A stretch of 64,000 nucleotides of DNA from assembly GCF_963678635.1 (NCBI RefSeq), contig NC_087064.1, positions 48,407,346 through 48,471,345 of the forward strand. Direction: 5' to 3'. Positions within the stretch are counted from its first letter, which is position 1. Each line of letters begins with the position of its first letter. Below are positions 20,301 through 30,600 of this stretch, piece after piece. Origin of the DNA: Symsagittifera roscoffensis (lineage: Eukaryota; Xenacoelomorpha; Acoela; Convolutidae). The notes beneath the pieces are model-generated. The model ran no database searches. It was not told the DNA's origin and worked only from the letters and a program-made list of their open reading frames with translations. A program made the position numbers and the translations under genes.

Positions 20301-20849
20301 TGTGGCGGTCACGGTCAGACCTGCCAAGAGCATAGGGGGTATCAGATTCTCTTTTTCTCCCCCTGTCAGCGTTGTAGTATCTCCCTGCCCGCTCTCGCCT
20401 GAGCGACCTGCGCTCGCTAAAGAGGTCACCACTGCGTTGGCTCTTGACTTCACCACTTTCGGGTTCATGGCTCGACTTCCTGTCTTCCCTTTTAGTCGCT
20501 TCAGCCCTTTCCTGGCTCGTCTGACAGGTAATTTCTTTGCAACATGCTGATCATCGGCACTGTCTTCTGTTACTGACTCGGTCAGCACATCCGACTCCAT
20601 GGAGCTCACTATTTTCTCCAGGACCTCACGCATGATGGGTTGGTTCAATCCCACCTTCATTATGGACTGCGTCCCATATCGCCTTATCACGTCCCAAGAT
20701 TTCTCCATGAAGTTTACTCGGCTCCAGATTGCTCCTGTCTTGCCTTCCAACTCCATTTGATATCTTTCCCATTCTTCTTCTGGTAATGTGCTAATGTCTC
20801 TTCGCTCCAATGAGTGGCTGCGCAGGTTGGACGGGCAAGGGCATCTCAC
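17322..20849 (-). CDS. Element B ORF2, C-terminal part (conserved, unknown)
   Basis: A single open frame of 1,175 codons collinear with element A from about 9515 to 13248. It is a large, mostly soluble-looking protein with no signal peptide or membrane span. Conserved blocks are LPEEEW (near residue 22), RTDLQVRLAWC, KRKDALCFVRF, GMEGHVCNMGHC (plus strand about 18815..18850), VADCHG, YPCHCLAQTLWYPKR, LTHRNAVTTAVKR, and NSFCRNRE followed by LPCCK. The last 40 residues are acidic. Cys/His clusters hint at metal binding. The function is unknown; by position it could be a structural or accessory protein. The first ~20 codons are read out of frame through the deletion junction, so the real protein probably began further upstream, in the N-terminal piece. 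The frame overlaps that piece by 59 bp in a different frame. Confidence 0.8.
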   Translation of the reverse strand: MRCPCPSNLRSHSLERRDISTLPEEEWERYQMELEGKTGAIWSRVNFMEKSWDVIRRYGTQSIMKVGLNQPIMREVLEKIVSSMESDVLTESVTEDSADDQHVAKKLPVRRARKGLKRLKGKTGSRAMNPKVVKSRANAVVTSLASAGRSGESGQGDTTTLTGGEKENLIPPMLLAGLTVTATRSKKTARTLADTKLEMEVISQCGSGGLEDYRPSRINMAKLKLEGQLDVVEYSRITVPESVHMGDPAGGYVEMLKARNSARGHLMAWNEKRAMQEYLKGLTENSNFNRKEYGTVMSSEANEIGLEKLLEISWRAALQKYFDETMNAPATVAAYLAHPCVRTDLQVRLAWCLMGIKRAEYEASNDSKSREQELELMEALRTLISKDDSAIAWAKRKDALCFVRFVVDRIPTPVLGECIKIIREKGVDCERNFLRALLELYQDMPLTVPNKESNDMESYRKLEEVRRYSNKELKVSRDLIEAVRGQKEFATLGRLKSFQYVSGIPGMAYNPFVNEEAREAYFDYEQVTVLNFWVERIKEIGMLMVEQPKLGIILEERVVEPSIPELKGQVSFDCGSWDGPLKTSLVVMWELMKPSWCPHPNAGLIWDMTADVILERDDDASLHDLAMIHHLLSMRLMKKKSNPSTELSEEGTSSDWLEQGTCLAQHSGMEGHVCNMGHCLITLSEQHRQLARLYGRLSMSDKSAMELVADCHGVTDVNLITALGFCSMTSSIESLERLERAHELVASLSVEIFPGALQTEQKIGGWREALENEMNLRDSEAYHRPTGSKYMVGSSSAPYCNSKYPTHMVVMDARTQQVLVDQLFSVPKCVRLARMSERSYDLLAKIFRAVPKRSEGELQDVVGEEFMILNEGNVSEFQKQKASGALPTEFPTIEEKDDLHRILMEVEPLLGASGYRTRRNIVRTHGEYPCHCLAQTLWYPKRGNLILIWDVEELYSTGLPDQNQPVSIVVVSAMLAVRWLEAYADTNEQEMAVPTPEQLSNVKMSSELDLFRTTCKVLRIPKAIERIWSRQRLMPWFRAVMTSWMYERAKRHMSRNTEAYQSFQLDIGPGAYKRAFLTHRNAVTTAVKRVAGAPCVTEDEKKEVLRADLERNVSLCLHNSFCRNREQKVNVDLLPCCKPRLLEQEGWGTARNSLDMLEKVLEDSDAEHQDGEMME

Positions 20850-21171
20850 CTAGCCGGTGGTCCCTTTGCTCACCTAGTCCTGGCTCACGAGCCAGGTCGT
20901 GGCCAGACATTTCTCCGCGCCTCCATCTCATCAATCGGTTTCGGCCTCTCTCGGCGTTCCCGGACTCACCGAAGGCCAACATCAACACTACTTCCGTAGG
21001 GCGATTCCCTCGACCCTCTCTTCCCAGTGCATTGAGGAGTGCGACCACAAACATCGCCAACCCCGGGTCTTCTCGTGTGAAGTCACAATCGATCAGCCGC
21101 TGATAGATCTCGTCTAGAGTCGCTCCTAGACTCGCTGAGAGGAATTCCATGAGTTCGTTAGTATCTCCCAT
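20791..21171 (-). CDS. Element B ORF2, N-terminal part, truncated by deletion
   Basis: It starts at ATG 21171 (MGDTNELMEF), chosen because element A begins ORF2 at the same point (MDNFNLDELMDL). An upstream extension to 21237 is open but has no counterpart. About 126 codons: the shared domain with YQRLIDCDF, then REPGLG and GEMPLP, then ~12 residues past the deletion junction and a stop. The coiled coil, SGNH and GIND domains that follow in element A are gone. The 1,175-codon frame begins within it in another frame, so without frameshifting the two halves are separate products. Confidence 0.75.
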   Translation of the reverse strand: MGDTNELMEFLSASLGATLDEIYQRLIDCDFTREDPGLAMFVVALLNALGREGRGNRPTEVVLMLAFGESGNAERGRNRLMRWRRGEMSGHDLAREPGLGEQRDHRLGEMPLPVQPAQPLIGAKRH

Positions 21172-21601
21172 TTCTTTTCGTGTTGATTCTTCGTGTAATC
21201 TCTTCTGATTCAGTGTCAGTAAACAATTTCCGATCAATCAAGATCTAAAAGACAGGTCGCGACTTAGAACCATCATTTTAAGATGCAACATCAATCAATT
21301 CTCTAAAACTCTCCATTGAAATTCTCTTTTTCAATTCTGATTTAAAATTTTAGCACCAAGGTGGATCGTCCACCTTTACTTTTGTCAGAGTAGCATGAAT
21401 GTACGCTGTCACCTTGATGACCTGGGGTGCCCCAGGTCTTTTATGACACTAACATAAAACATAACATCACAATAACATAACATAAACATCACATAAAAAC
21501 CTAATCCCTAATACTGTACCTAAGACCTAACCTAATCTAAAACTTGACTCTAATTCTTATCGAGCAACTTAATAAAAACCACTTATCGCCGAGCGCAATT
21601 C
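21172..21601 (-). promoter_or_regulatory. ORF1-ORF2 spacer of element B with two perfect hairpins
   Basis: A 430-bp non-coding spacer. It holds an 8-bp stem, AAGGTGGA-TCG-TCCACCTT (21358..21376), and a 9-bp stem, GACCTGGGG-TG-CCCCAGGTC (21419..21438). An ATAAC-rich tract lies at about 21445..21500. Two strong hairpins 40 bp apart just upstream of ORF2 suggest an RNA element for ORF2 translation or a subgenomic transcript start. This is inference. Confidence 0.55.
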
Positions 21602-24600
21602 TTAGCATATGCTCAGATAGTATTTTTTATGTAAGTAAACCTCTATGTCAGTCTCTGAAAATATCACATGCACAAGAGCGTACAACTCTCTCGGATGTAG
21701 CTTTCCCCTATTAGGATCGTACACTGGCAACGAGAGAGAGGTCACACCTCTCTCAACCAGGAAATCCCTAAGTCGAGTCAAGGCCAACACCAAGCTCTCC
21801 GGATTCACGTGTTGCCTATCAGTAGCTTTCGTAACCAAAAAACACAAATATTTCCCTGGTATCTGTGATGCAACAGGGGGCAACGCTATCACTCCTCCTA
21901 CACCCGGCCTCTGTTTCCACAAAAACTCGATATTCTTGTACTCCCTTTTAAAGTCGGCCGCTAGTGCTGTTTTGAAGCTTACGTCCGCAGTTATCGCTAT
22001 GGCGCATGTGCGTTCCGTGAGTATGAAATCGCTGTCCGTTATCACGATATTGTTCGAATAATGGTTCGGGAGATCAAAATACGATTCAAAGACTCGTCCA
22101 AAAGGTGGTTCCTTAGCATTCTCGCCCTCTGTCTCTAGTTCTCCGGTTTCCCTTGCCGATTTTAATTTTTTTATCATGAGATTTTCGGTGTGGGTGAGTC
22201 CTACCCCCACTCCCCGGACAAAAATATCCATCGACGTCCCCGTCGATCGCCCAAAGTCTAGGAGACCGAGGTTGGATTGTGGAACACGTAGAGGACCATC
22301 TGGGGCGACCCAGTTGGACTCGGTATTGTCATGACTGATGTATCTGACGCCATCTCTGTCGACGTCCTGAATCGTCAGGATCGTCTCTTTTGGATCTGTC
22401 GGCAGATCGTGGAGCCATTCGAGCACGCGCAAGTTTGTTAGTTCTTGCTCATGAGTCTGTTCCGCTTCTGGTTCGAACTCCACTTCCGGTTCTGATCGAT
22501 CGTCGATCCAATCTTGATCCATATCGTTCACAAGGTCGATTTCTTTTAGGATTGCTACTTCGTCCAGCCCCACCAGCGAGTCTATGACATCACTCACTAC
22601 TATCCGGTCTACAACGAAGTCCTCGCCATACGGATTGTATTTCTTCTGGTTTTTTCCCCTCTTACTTTGGCGTGTCTCCATAGTGAGCGGAAAGTCAGGC
22701 TGTATTCCTTTGTCAATTTCGGTTTGTTCTGGGCAATCCCAGTCTTCTTCGGCATATGGTAGAGTTTCATCGTCCACCTCTACTCGCTCAGTCAACTCGA
22801 GATCCAGTGGTAGATCACAATTGTCCACCATCTCATTCCCGTCGTTCTTGTCGCGAGTACCCCTTTCATTCACTTCACAAGCAGGATCCACTATTAAATA
22901 GTCTCCCTCTTGCATGTCCGCTGGGATGCACCAATCCTCGGACGAGGCGTTGTGTGGTTTGATATTCTCGTAATGAGCCGCTCTTCCGGTGCTCAGCCGA
23001 TAAAAACGACCTCCTTGATGCACCTCTGTTATCTGAAATGGACCACGCCATTTCTTTAATAGTTTCTTGGTTCCTTTTGGTGGAACCACTTCCTGGAACA
23101 CCCAGACGTAATCGCCAACTGAGTAGGCTTTTGCATCGGCTGTTCTTTTATCAAACCTCCTTTTTTGTCTAATTTGCGCCTGTTGCGTATTCCTCCTGCA
23201 TAAGTCATTGAGGTCCTGTTGTCTTCTAATAACGTCCCGCACGTACGTTTGCGGTGCTGTCCTCTTCCCTTCATATTCAGGGTAGAAGAACGTTAACGGG
23301 AGTGCTTTTTCATGACCCGTGAGCATCATATGCGGACTTATTCCCGTGGTGGAATGCTCCGTGCTGTTGTAAGCACCCATCACTTGCGGTAAGTGCTTGT
23401 CCCAGTCATCCATGTAGCGTGAGCAGTAGACTCTCAACATGGATACCAGTGTGCGATTCTGCCTCTCGACTAGGCCATTCGTTTGCGGGTGATAAGTGGT
23501 CGAGTGGGCCTGCGCTACCTGCGACCTTTTCATTAACTCTTTCGTGAGATCACCTACGAATGCTTTGCCATTGTCAGATTGGAACGTGATGGGGCAGCCA
23601 TGCCTTGCTATCCACACGTTTATCAAATGATCGCACGTTTCTTCTGCCGATGCTGTCATGCAGGGTGCCGCCTCCGCATATTTCGTAAAATGGTCGATCA
23701 TTACCAGCACCTGATTATAGCCCGTTGCTGTCATGCAGATTTTCTGGTGATCAATTTGCACCACTTCGTTGAAACCTGACGATTCTATTGACTGTAGGGG
23801 GAACCTCAGTTTTCTGGGATCCTTTGCCTGTTGACAAGACAGGCATGCGGCTATCCATTTCTCACAAGCCTTCTTTAATCCCGGCCATTCGAATCGTTTT
23901 TGTATCCTGTTATACACTTTGTCCACACCTTGATGTCCCATCTGATCATGTGAGCGAAAGAGTAATTCGGTCTGGTACAACTGAGGTAACACGATTGAAT
24001 TGTATTTATAAAGGAGCTTGTCCTCTTCCTTGCGCTTACAGGCCACGATTCCGTCCTTATTCAGGTACAACAAGTCTTTCCTCTTCAGGTAAAACTGCTT
24101 CAGGATTTTGTAGCTGTCTTCTTCCAAGTCTCCCTTGTCAGGTGCTCCATTCTCGATCCATCTTTTCAGACTGCTCGTCATTCTATCATTTCGTTGAGCC
24201 CTCAGGAGATCTGACAGCCTGTACCTGGCTTTCAAATACGTCTTCACCACGTTCATTTGCCCACTCATTATCTCCGGAGCATGAGCATCGTCCATCAACT
24301 TGACACACCATATCTTTTTCAAAGGCGTCGCTTCTTGCACAGATGGTTCCAGATTGGTACGGACGACCGTACCATGTGGCAGCAATCTGGTTGGGCGTTT
24401 TGAAACTGCTATCAGTTCGAGCTCGTCTGCGGCATTGTCTACCACAGTGCCCTCTTCATCTGAGGTGTATCTGTCCCTGTCTGGATCCTGATGTATTTCT
24501 CGGTCCAGCCCACGCTGCTTCCAGTCTACCAATAAGAAGTGGATCGCAATCTCTGACATGTCGGAATTGGAAGTTGTTTCAGACGTGTTGTCCCCGGACT

Positions 24601-27600
24601 GAGGTCCCGAATCAACACTTGAGTCGACCGATTCTCCAACATCATATTCCAAGTTGTTTGAGATGTTTCTCGACTCCCCGGACAAAACTCTGTCCATCGG
24701 TCGCCTTGAACCCGACTCCCCGGACAAAATTCTGCCCCTAGGTAGTCTAGTCAACCTCTCCCCGGACAAGTTGTCCTGCACGGGCTCAAAGGCGTTTGAC
24801 TCCTCAGACAAGTCGTCCTTGACTGGCTCGAAGGTGTCAGACTCCCCGGACATTGTCTCGTCCAGAGACGAACAATCTGGGCTTGGCTCGTATTCCTCTT
24901 TTGCATCCGTGAAGTGCACTCTCCTCGTGAAGCTAGATTTCGACCTGATCCTGACTTCCTCAGTAGCTTGGTTCTGACTCAATGTTCTATATTCAGTGAA
25001 CGAGGTTCTCAACAAGACCTCTTTCGGCATCGCGGTCACCAGCTGGTTGACGATCGACCTGCAATCCCGTTCAACGCCTCGGCTGCGAATGGACACTGGC
25101 CTCTTCTCTGTTCTCTCGGTGACAGTCAACCTCTGCATGGTCTCCATCCATTCACGATCATGCCTATCCACTTCCCTATCCAACAAGTCACGGAGTTTTC
25201 CCATGACGTCCGGCGCCACGTTCACCGTCTTATTCAATAAAGCGATGCTGTTTATACCCAGCCTGGTCAGTTCTTGCTGTACCAAGTTGGATCGGACTAG
25301 CAGATCCAACGGAACGGGTTCGCCTCTGGCTAAAAGCTTTATCTCCGCAGCCGTCTCCACTGGAAGGTCAGGGTGTCCAGGTATAGGATGTCCTGATTTG
25401 TCTAACCACCTAGTGAGTGGCAGCTCATCATAGGTTTCTTTGTCCAGAAAGGAAAACCCGTCTTTGATCTCTGATTGGTTAGCTTGCTTCTCTTCGAGGC
25501 GCTCATAAAATTCTGTCTTTTTGCTGAGGCTATCTGCGTTCTGGTGCTTGTCACGGGTACGGTGCTCTATGATCATGTGGTATCCATCCAAGCGCACGAT
25601 CCAACGACCAATGTAGCTCTGGTCCATCGAATAGGTTTTCAGCCAGGCAAGGGCACGATTGTCCACACGCAACTTGAAGGGAGCACTCCCCAAGTAGGCC
25701 CTGTATTTTTCCACGAACGTGATCACAGCAAACATCTCCGCTTTTGGCGCGCCGTACTTCATCTCAGTGTCACTCAGGACTTTACTTCCATAAGCTATCG
25801 GACGAAGAACCGTTCTCCCGTTCCACTCCTGCTCTTGGTGAAGTATGCCTGATATCGCAACCACTGATGCATCCGTGTCCAGCACGAACATCCCCTTCTC
25901 CGTTGGCATGCCGAGGACCGGTGCCTCGCAAAGTTCGCGTTTGATGTTTTCAAATGAGACTTGTGCCTCATCAGTCCACGTGAACTTTTTGCCCTTGTTT
26001 CTCATCAACTTCTGCATGGGGTATATTTTGTCAGCATACCCCTTGATGAACTCGCGATAATAATTGGCGAATCCCAGAAAACTCATCAATTGTGTATCTG
26101 TTTTAGGTGCCTTCCAGGTCAGCACCGCTTCAACCGCTTCGGGATCTGGTCTCACTCCATGTTTGTCAACCAGGCGGCCCAGATACTTTATGGAATCCTT
26201 GAGGATTTCGCACTTAGAGGGTTTGCATTTCAGACCCGCTTGCTTCATGCAAGAAAACACCTCTTCCAACCTCTCGATGTGGTCTTCCAAGGTTGGTGTC
26301 GCGATCACTACATCATCGACATAACACATGATGAGATTCCCATACTTCTTAGTAACGCTAGTGAGTGCCTGAGCCATCAGTCGCTGGAATGTGGCTGTCG
26401 CGTTGCACAATCCGAATGGCATCCTCTTCCACTGGAACAGTCCCAGCTCACAAGCGAAACCTGTTTTCTCTCGATCTTGCTTTCTGAGCGGCACTTGCCA
26501 GAATGCTGAGCCCAAATCCAACGTCGTGAAGAACTTGGCGTCTCCCAGCTTGGATAGGCTCTCATCGATGCGGGGAATCGGGTATGCGTCCTTTATAGTC
26601 ACTGCGTTCAGATAACGGAAATCGCAACAAAATCTGAGTTGTCCCCCTTTCTTTTTTGCCATGACCACGCCACAAGCCCATGGGGACTTCGACGGCTCGA
26701 TCATGTCGTACTCCATTAACATCTCGATTTCCTTCCTACACGCTTCTGACTTGTTTGGGGTCATTCTTCTCGCCCCTTCCCTATGAGGTACCGAGCCCTC
26801 TTCTATCTCAATCTCGTGCTCTACAAAATTGCAACAACCTATGTCGGCCTTATGTTTCGAAAAAACGTCTGCGTTCCGATTTAGCACCGCCCTGAGCGAA
26901 TCTAGTTCCTTGTCGGATATTTTACCCTTCAGATGCTCTATCTCAGGTAGGACAGGCCTATTCGCTGCTAACTCTGCTTCCGTCGGTCTCTCAGGAAAGT
27001 TGGAACAACTAGACAGCCCATCATCTGTTTCCGACTTAATTGAAAACAATTTCCTAGAAGATTTCAATTCAATTACTCTTTTCATTATACATTCTTGGTT
27101 CGCATGTAATGGACACTTAGTTACATCAAACTTCTTCAAGTTCTCCACACTCAGAAAGTCTGTGTTCAGAGGCAAAGCGTAGCCAAGTTTCTTTCCCCTC
27201 TGTATTGTCACTGTTGTTGCCTCTGTGTTCAATAACACACTCACACACAGTCCGCTCTGAGTGAGCGAGAAGCTTCTTCCTAAAATAGCCGAGCTTTTAC
27301 TGTTTGGATTTGGTACCAGACACACCTGTCTGTCATTGCTGAGTTCATTCAAGTTCCTCATCCTAAACGTTGCTATTACGGCTTGGTTCGGTTTTAATCT
27401 AACTTTTCGATCCAGAAAAATCGGCACCTTGGCCTGATTAATTAAGATCTTATTAAGGGGTCTTTTCTCATACTTTCTTTCAGGATCCTTGATCCTAATC
27501 AATCCGTCATTGAGATCTATCGTGACGTCAAAGTTGCGAACGAAATCCCTTCCTAGGATGAACTGGTCGGATTCGTCCAAATTCTCTACTACTAGGAAGC

Positions 27601-30600
27601 TCATCCAAAGATGTCTCCCTCCGAGCTGCAGTGAGATGATCGGGGTTCGCCCGGTGACATAGATCGCTCCCTGATTGGCAGCTGCCAACCTGATGTTTGT
27701 CGGTATGAGATCCGACCTCTCAAAACCCATGTCGGTCCAAGTTTTGACTGGCATGACACTGACTACTGCTCCCGTGTCCAGCAGTCCCTTTACTGAAAGT
27801 TGTCTGCCTTGCACGTCCAGAACGTGTGCGGCCAGATCTGCCTCGCAACCAATATGCACAGCATCTTGCTCGAGCATCGCGTTGTGTCCGATTCGTCTGA
27901 CCTTCAGCTCCTCTTGACCAATGTATATCCGGCCAACCTGATCGTTCGCATCAGTTATGTGAGCTTTCGTGTAGATATTGATGCCATCCACGTTCATCAG
28001 AATCGGGTAAGGGCTATGGACATCGATATAATGTCCGTCCACTTTCATCAGCCTCGGACCTCCCGTTGTGAGCAGCGCTCGCACTGCCCTGGAGTCCAGT
28101 TTGGGATCCTTCTCCTTCAGGTAGTCGGCATAGATGTCCAGGTGGACCAGTGTAATCTCGGATGGCTCGCTCAGGTTCTTGACCACCTGGTGCCCTGCGA
28201 CTGAGATGATAGACATTATTTTGGTCCCTGCCTTCGTCATGCCGAAAGTCTTGCCAGATATAACGTTCAGTTTTAGTCCCTGTTTCTTGGGCTCTTTTTC
28301 ATCTTCTGCTCTTGTCGTCTTACTCAGGACATTAAGACTTTCCCGAAGATCTGTGCTCTCCAGCTCCGACCTTACCCATTGCTCCACTTCTTTCGTGGCA
28401 AGGTCCTGTTTGACATTCTGCAGCGCTGTCCTTGCCGCCAGGCCGTAATCCACCTTGAGTGGACTAGACGACTCTGCTTCGAGGTTCGAGGCTACCACCT
28501 CGTCAGGCCATGTCTTAACCTTTTTGGTCGCAAAGGTGCTCGGTGTCGTTTCCTTTCTCCGAGATTCAGCCTCGTTCATCAGACGTGCTCGACTGGCCTT
28601 GACACCCGAAAGCGCCTCTTCGTGGCGGGGATGTTTCGCGTCCGCTACTGCGTCCCAAAATTGAGTACAATCCGACTTGAAGTGTCCCTCCAAATTACAG
28701 AAGAAACACCTCGGACCATATTTCATGATGAGCCCTCTCACGTACTCTTCATGATCCTCGTCGGTCGCGTCAGCGTCCTCGAGAAAGTAGCCTATGGCCT
28801 TCATGTTCTGTTTGTATGCAGAACACGCAGAAACGTGATGGTCCATCGAACCACAATTCGCACACGACCTCCTCTTGTCCATGTCATCGCGAGGTTTGTA
28901 CCAACTGGAATTCGCACCAGTGTTTGTCCCGCTATAGTTGCCATAATTGCTGTAACGGTTTTGCGCCCTCGGTTTTATCAGTAAATACTCGCGTGACTTC
29001 ATACGCAAGTCGTCGGGCGTGGGTACCTGGTCAAGCGACAGGGTGAAGTGAGTGGCCAACATCGTCTTCAACTCCTCACTCCTTACACCATCCATGAACT
29101 TCGAAGCGATCGCCAAGTTTCGTTCGGATATTCTCTCATCCGGGTTACTTCTCCTCCTGAGCAGTTCAAGGTCATCCAAGAATTTATCTATTGATTCTTC
29201 ATCTCTCTGACGTCTCTTCTCGAACTTCACCATGGCCTGGTGCCCTTGTACTCCCGAGCCGAAACGATTCAGCAGGATGTCGAATATCTTGCGAGCGCTG
29301 TCTCTCTCATTGGCTCTTTTCGCCATTACACAATTTAGTGCAGTACCCTCCAAGTTGCTCGTCAGCGCGCTGCACTCTTGTTTCTTGGAGAGATTCTCTT
29401 CCTCAAAGTGTAACTTCATCACCTCTATCCAAGTATCAATGCAGCCGTCCGACTCGTCTTTATATGACTTTGGCTTTTTCAGTGTTCTTCTTGACCTCTC
29501 TCCTCTCTCGGTTGACTTCGAGAGCTTGGTGATGAATGTTTCAAGAGATCTGTTCAGAGGCTCAAACATCGAGGCATACATCGTTGTGTCTTGTGAGACT
29601 GTAGTCAGATCTGGTACTGAACTGACTTGTGGCACGGTTGGCAATCTTGTCTCCGGGGTGGCATCTGCCTCCGGTGGGACTGGATTTGTCCAGCCAGGCC
29701 TCTGCGGGGCTGCCCTTGGCCGCTCCTTGTTTCTATGTTCGTAGTTCGTTCTCGAGCCTTGCTGGGCTCTGGCACTGTTGCCCGTACCATCTCCAACATT
29801 CGCATGGCGTGAGCGCTCCCTTGAGTTGGAATGCTCCTGCCAACTATTCCCATTCAGGATCGCGTCAAGCTTCCGCATCATCAAGTCAGATTTGGCGTCC
29901 AACCTCCTTTCCAGGCCAGTCATCGTTTGGGCGTAGGTATTATCATGATCATTCAACAATCGCTCGATCTCTCTTGTCATCCTAGCCTCCCTTTCCTCTG
30001 ACTCTTTCTTTGCCTGTGCCAGGCTCTCGGCTAGGCATTGATCAGTGTTGCGAATCAACTGAGCCTGATCAAACCTCGCCTGCGACTTCACGTGCGTCAG
30101 CTCATCTTTCAAGCTCTCTCTGCCATGGTGAGCTCTCTCGTCAACTTGATCTATCTTCTTAGTCATGTCCCGTCTCAATTCATCCAGGCCATTCATCACA
30201 CCAGCGAACATATCACTTATGTCACCAGCTGCCCCCAGTGACGGGGTTAGCTGCGGCGGTAGCCTAGTACTCGATGACGCCCCGTCCTTTTGCTTGTGCA
30301 TTGACGTCAGTAGTCTGTCAAAAGTTGATGACGCTCCCATCGTTATCCCATCTGACATGGGCCTGTTCGGCGAGACTGATGACGCCTTGCTGCTCTTCCT
30401 GTTCCTTGGGCACGGTGTGAAGTCTACACCCGGATGGGATGTCTCCGGGTAGTCATAACTGGAAGTCAAATCAACAGTTGGTAGTGACGCCATGCGCTCG
30501 TCGTACAGAGACCTCCAACTCTTCTTGGCTTTCGAACCCGGTTGTTCTTCACTCGGGCTTATACTCGACATCATCGCGTTGTTGCTCTGCTTGGCCAGAG

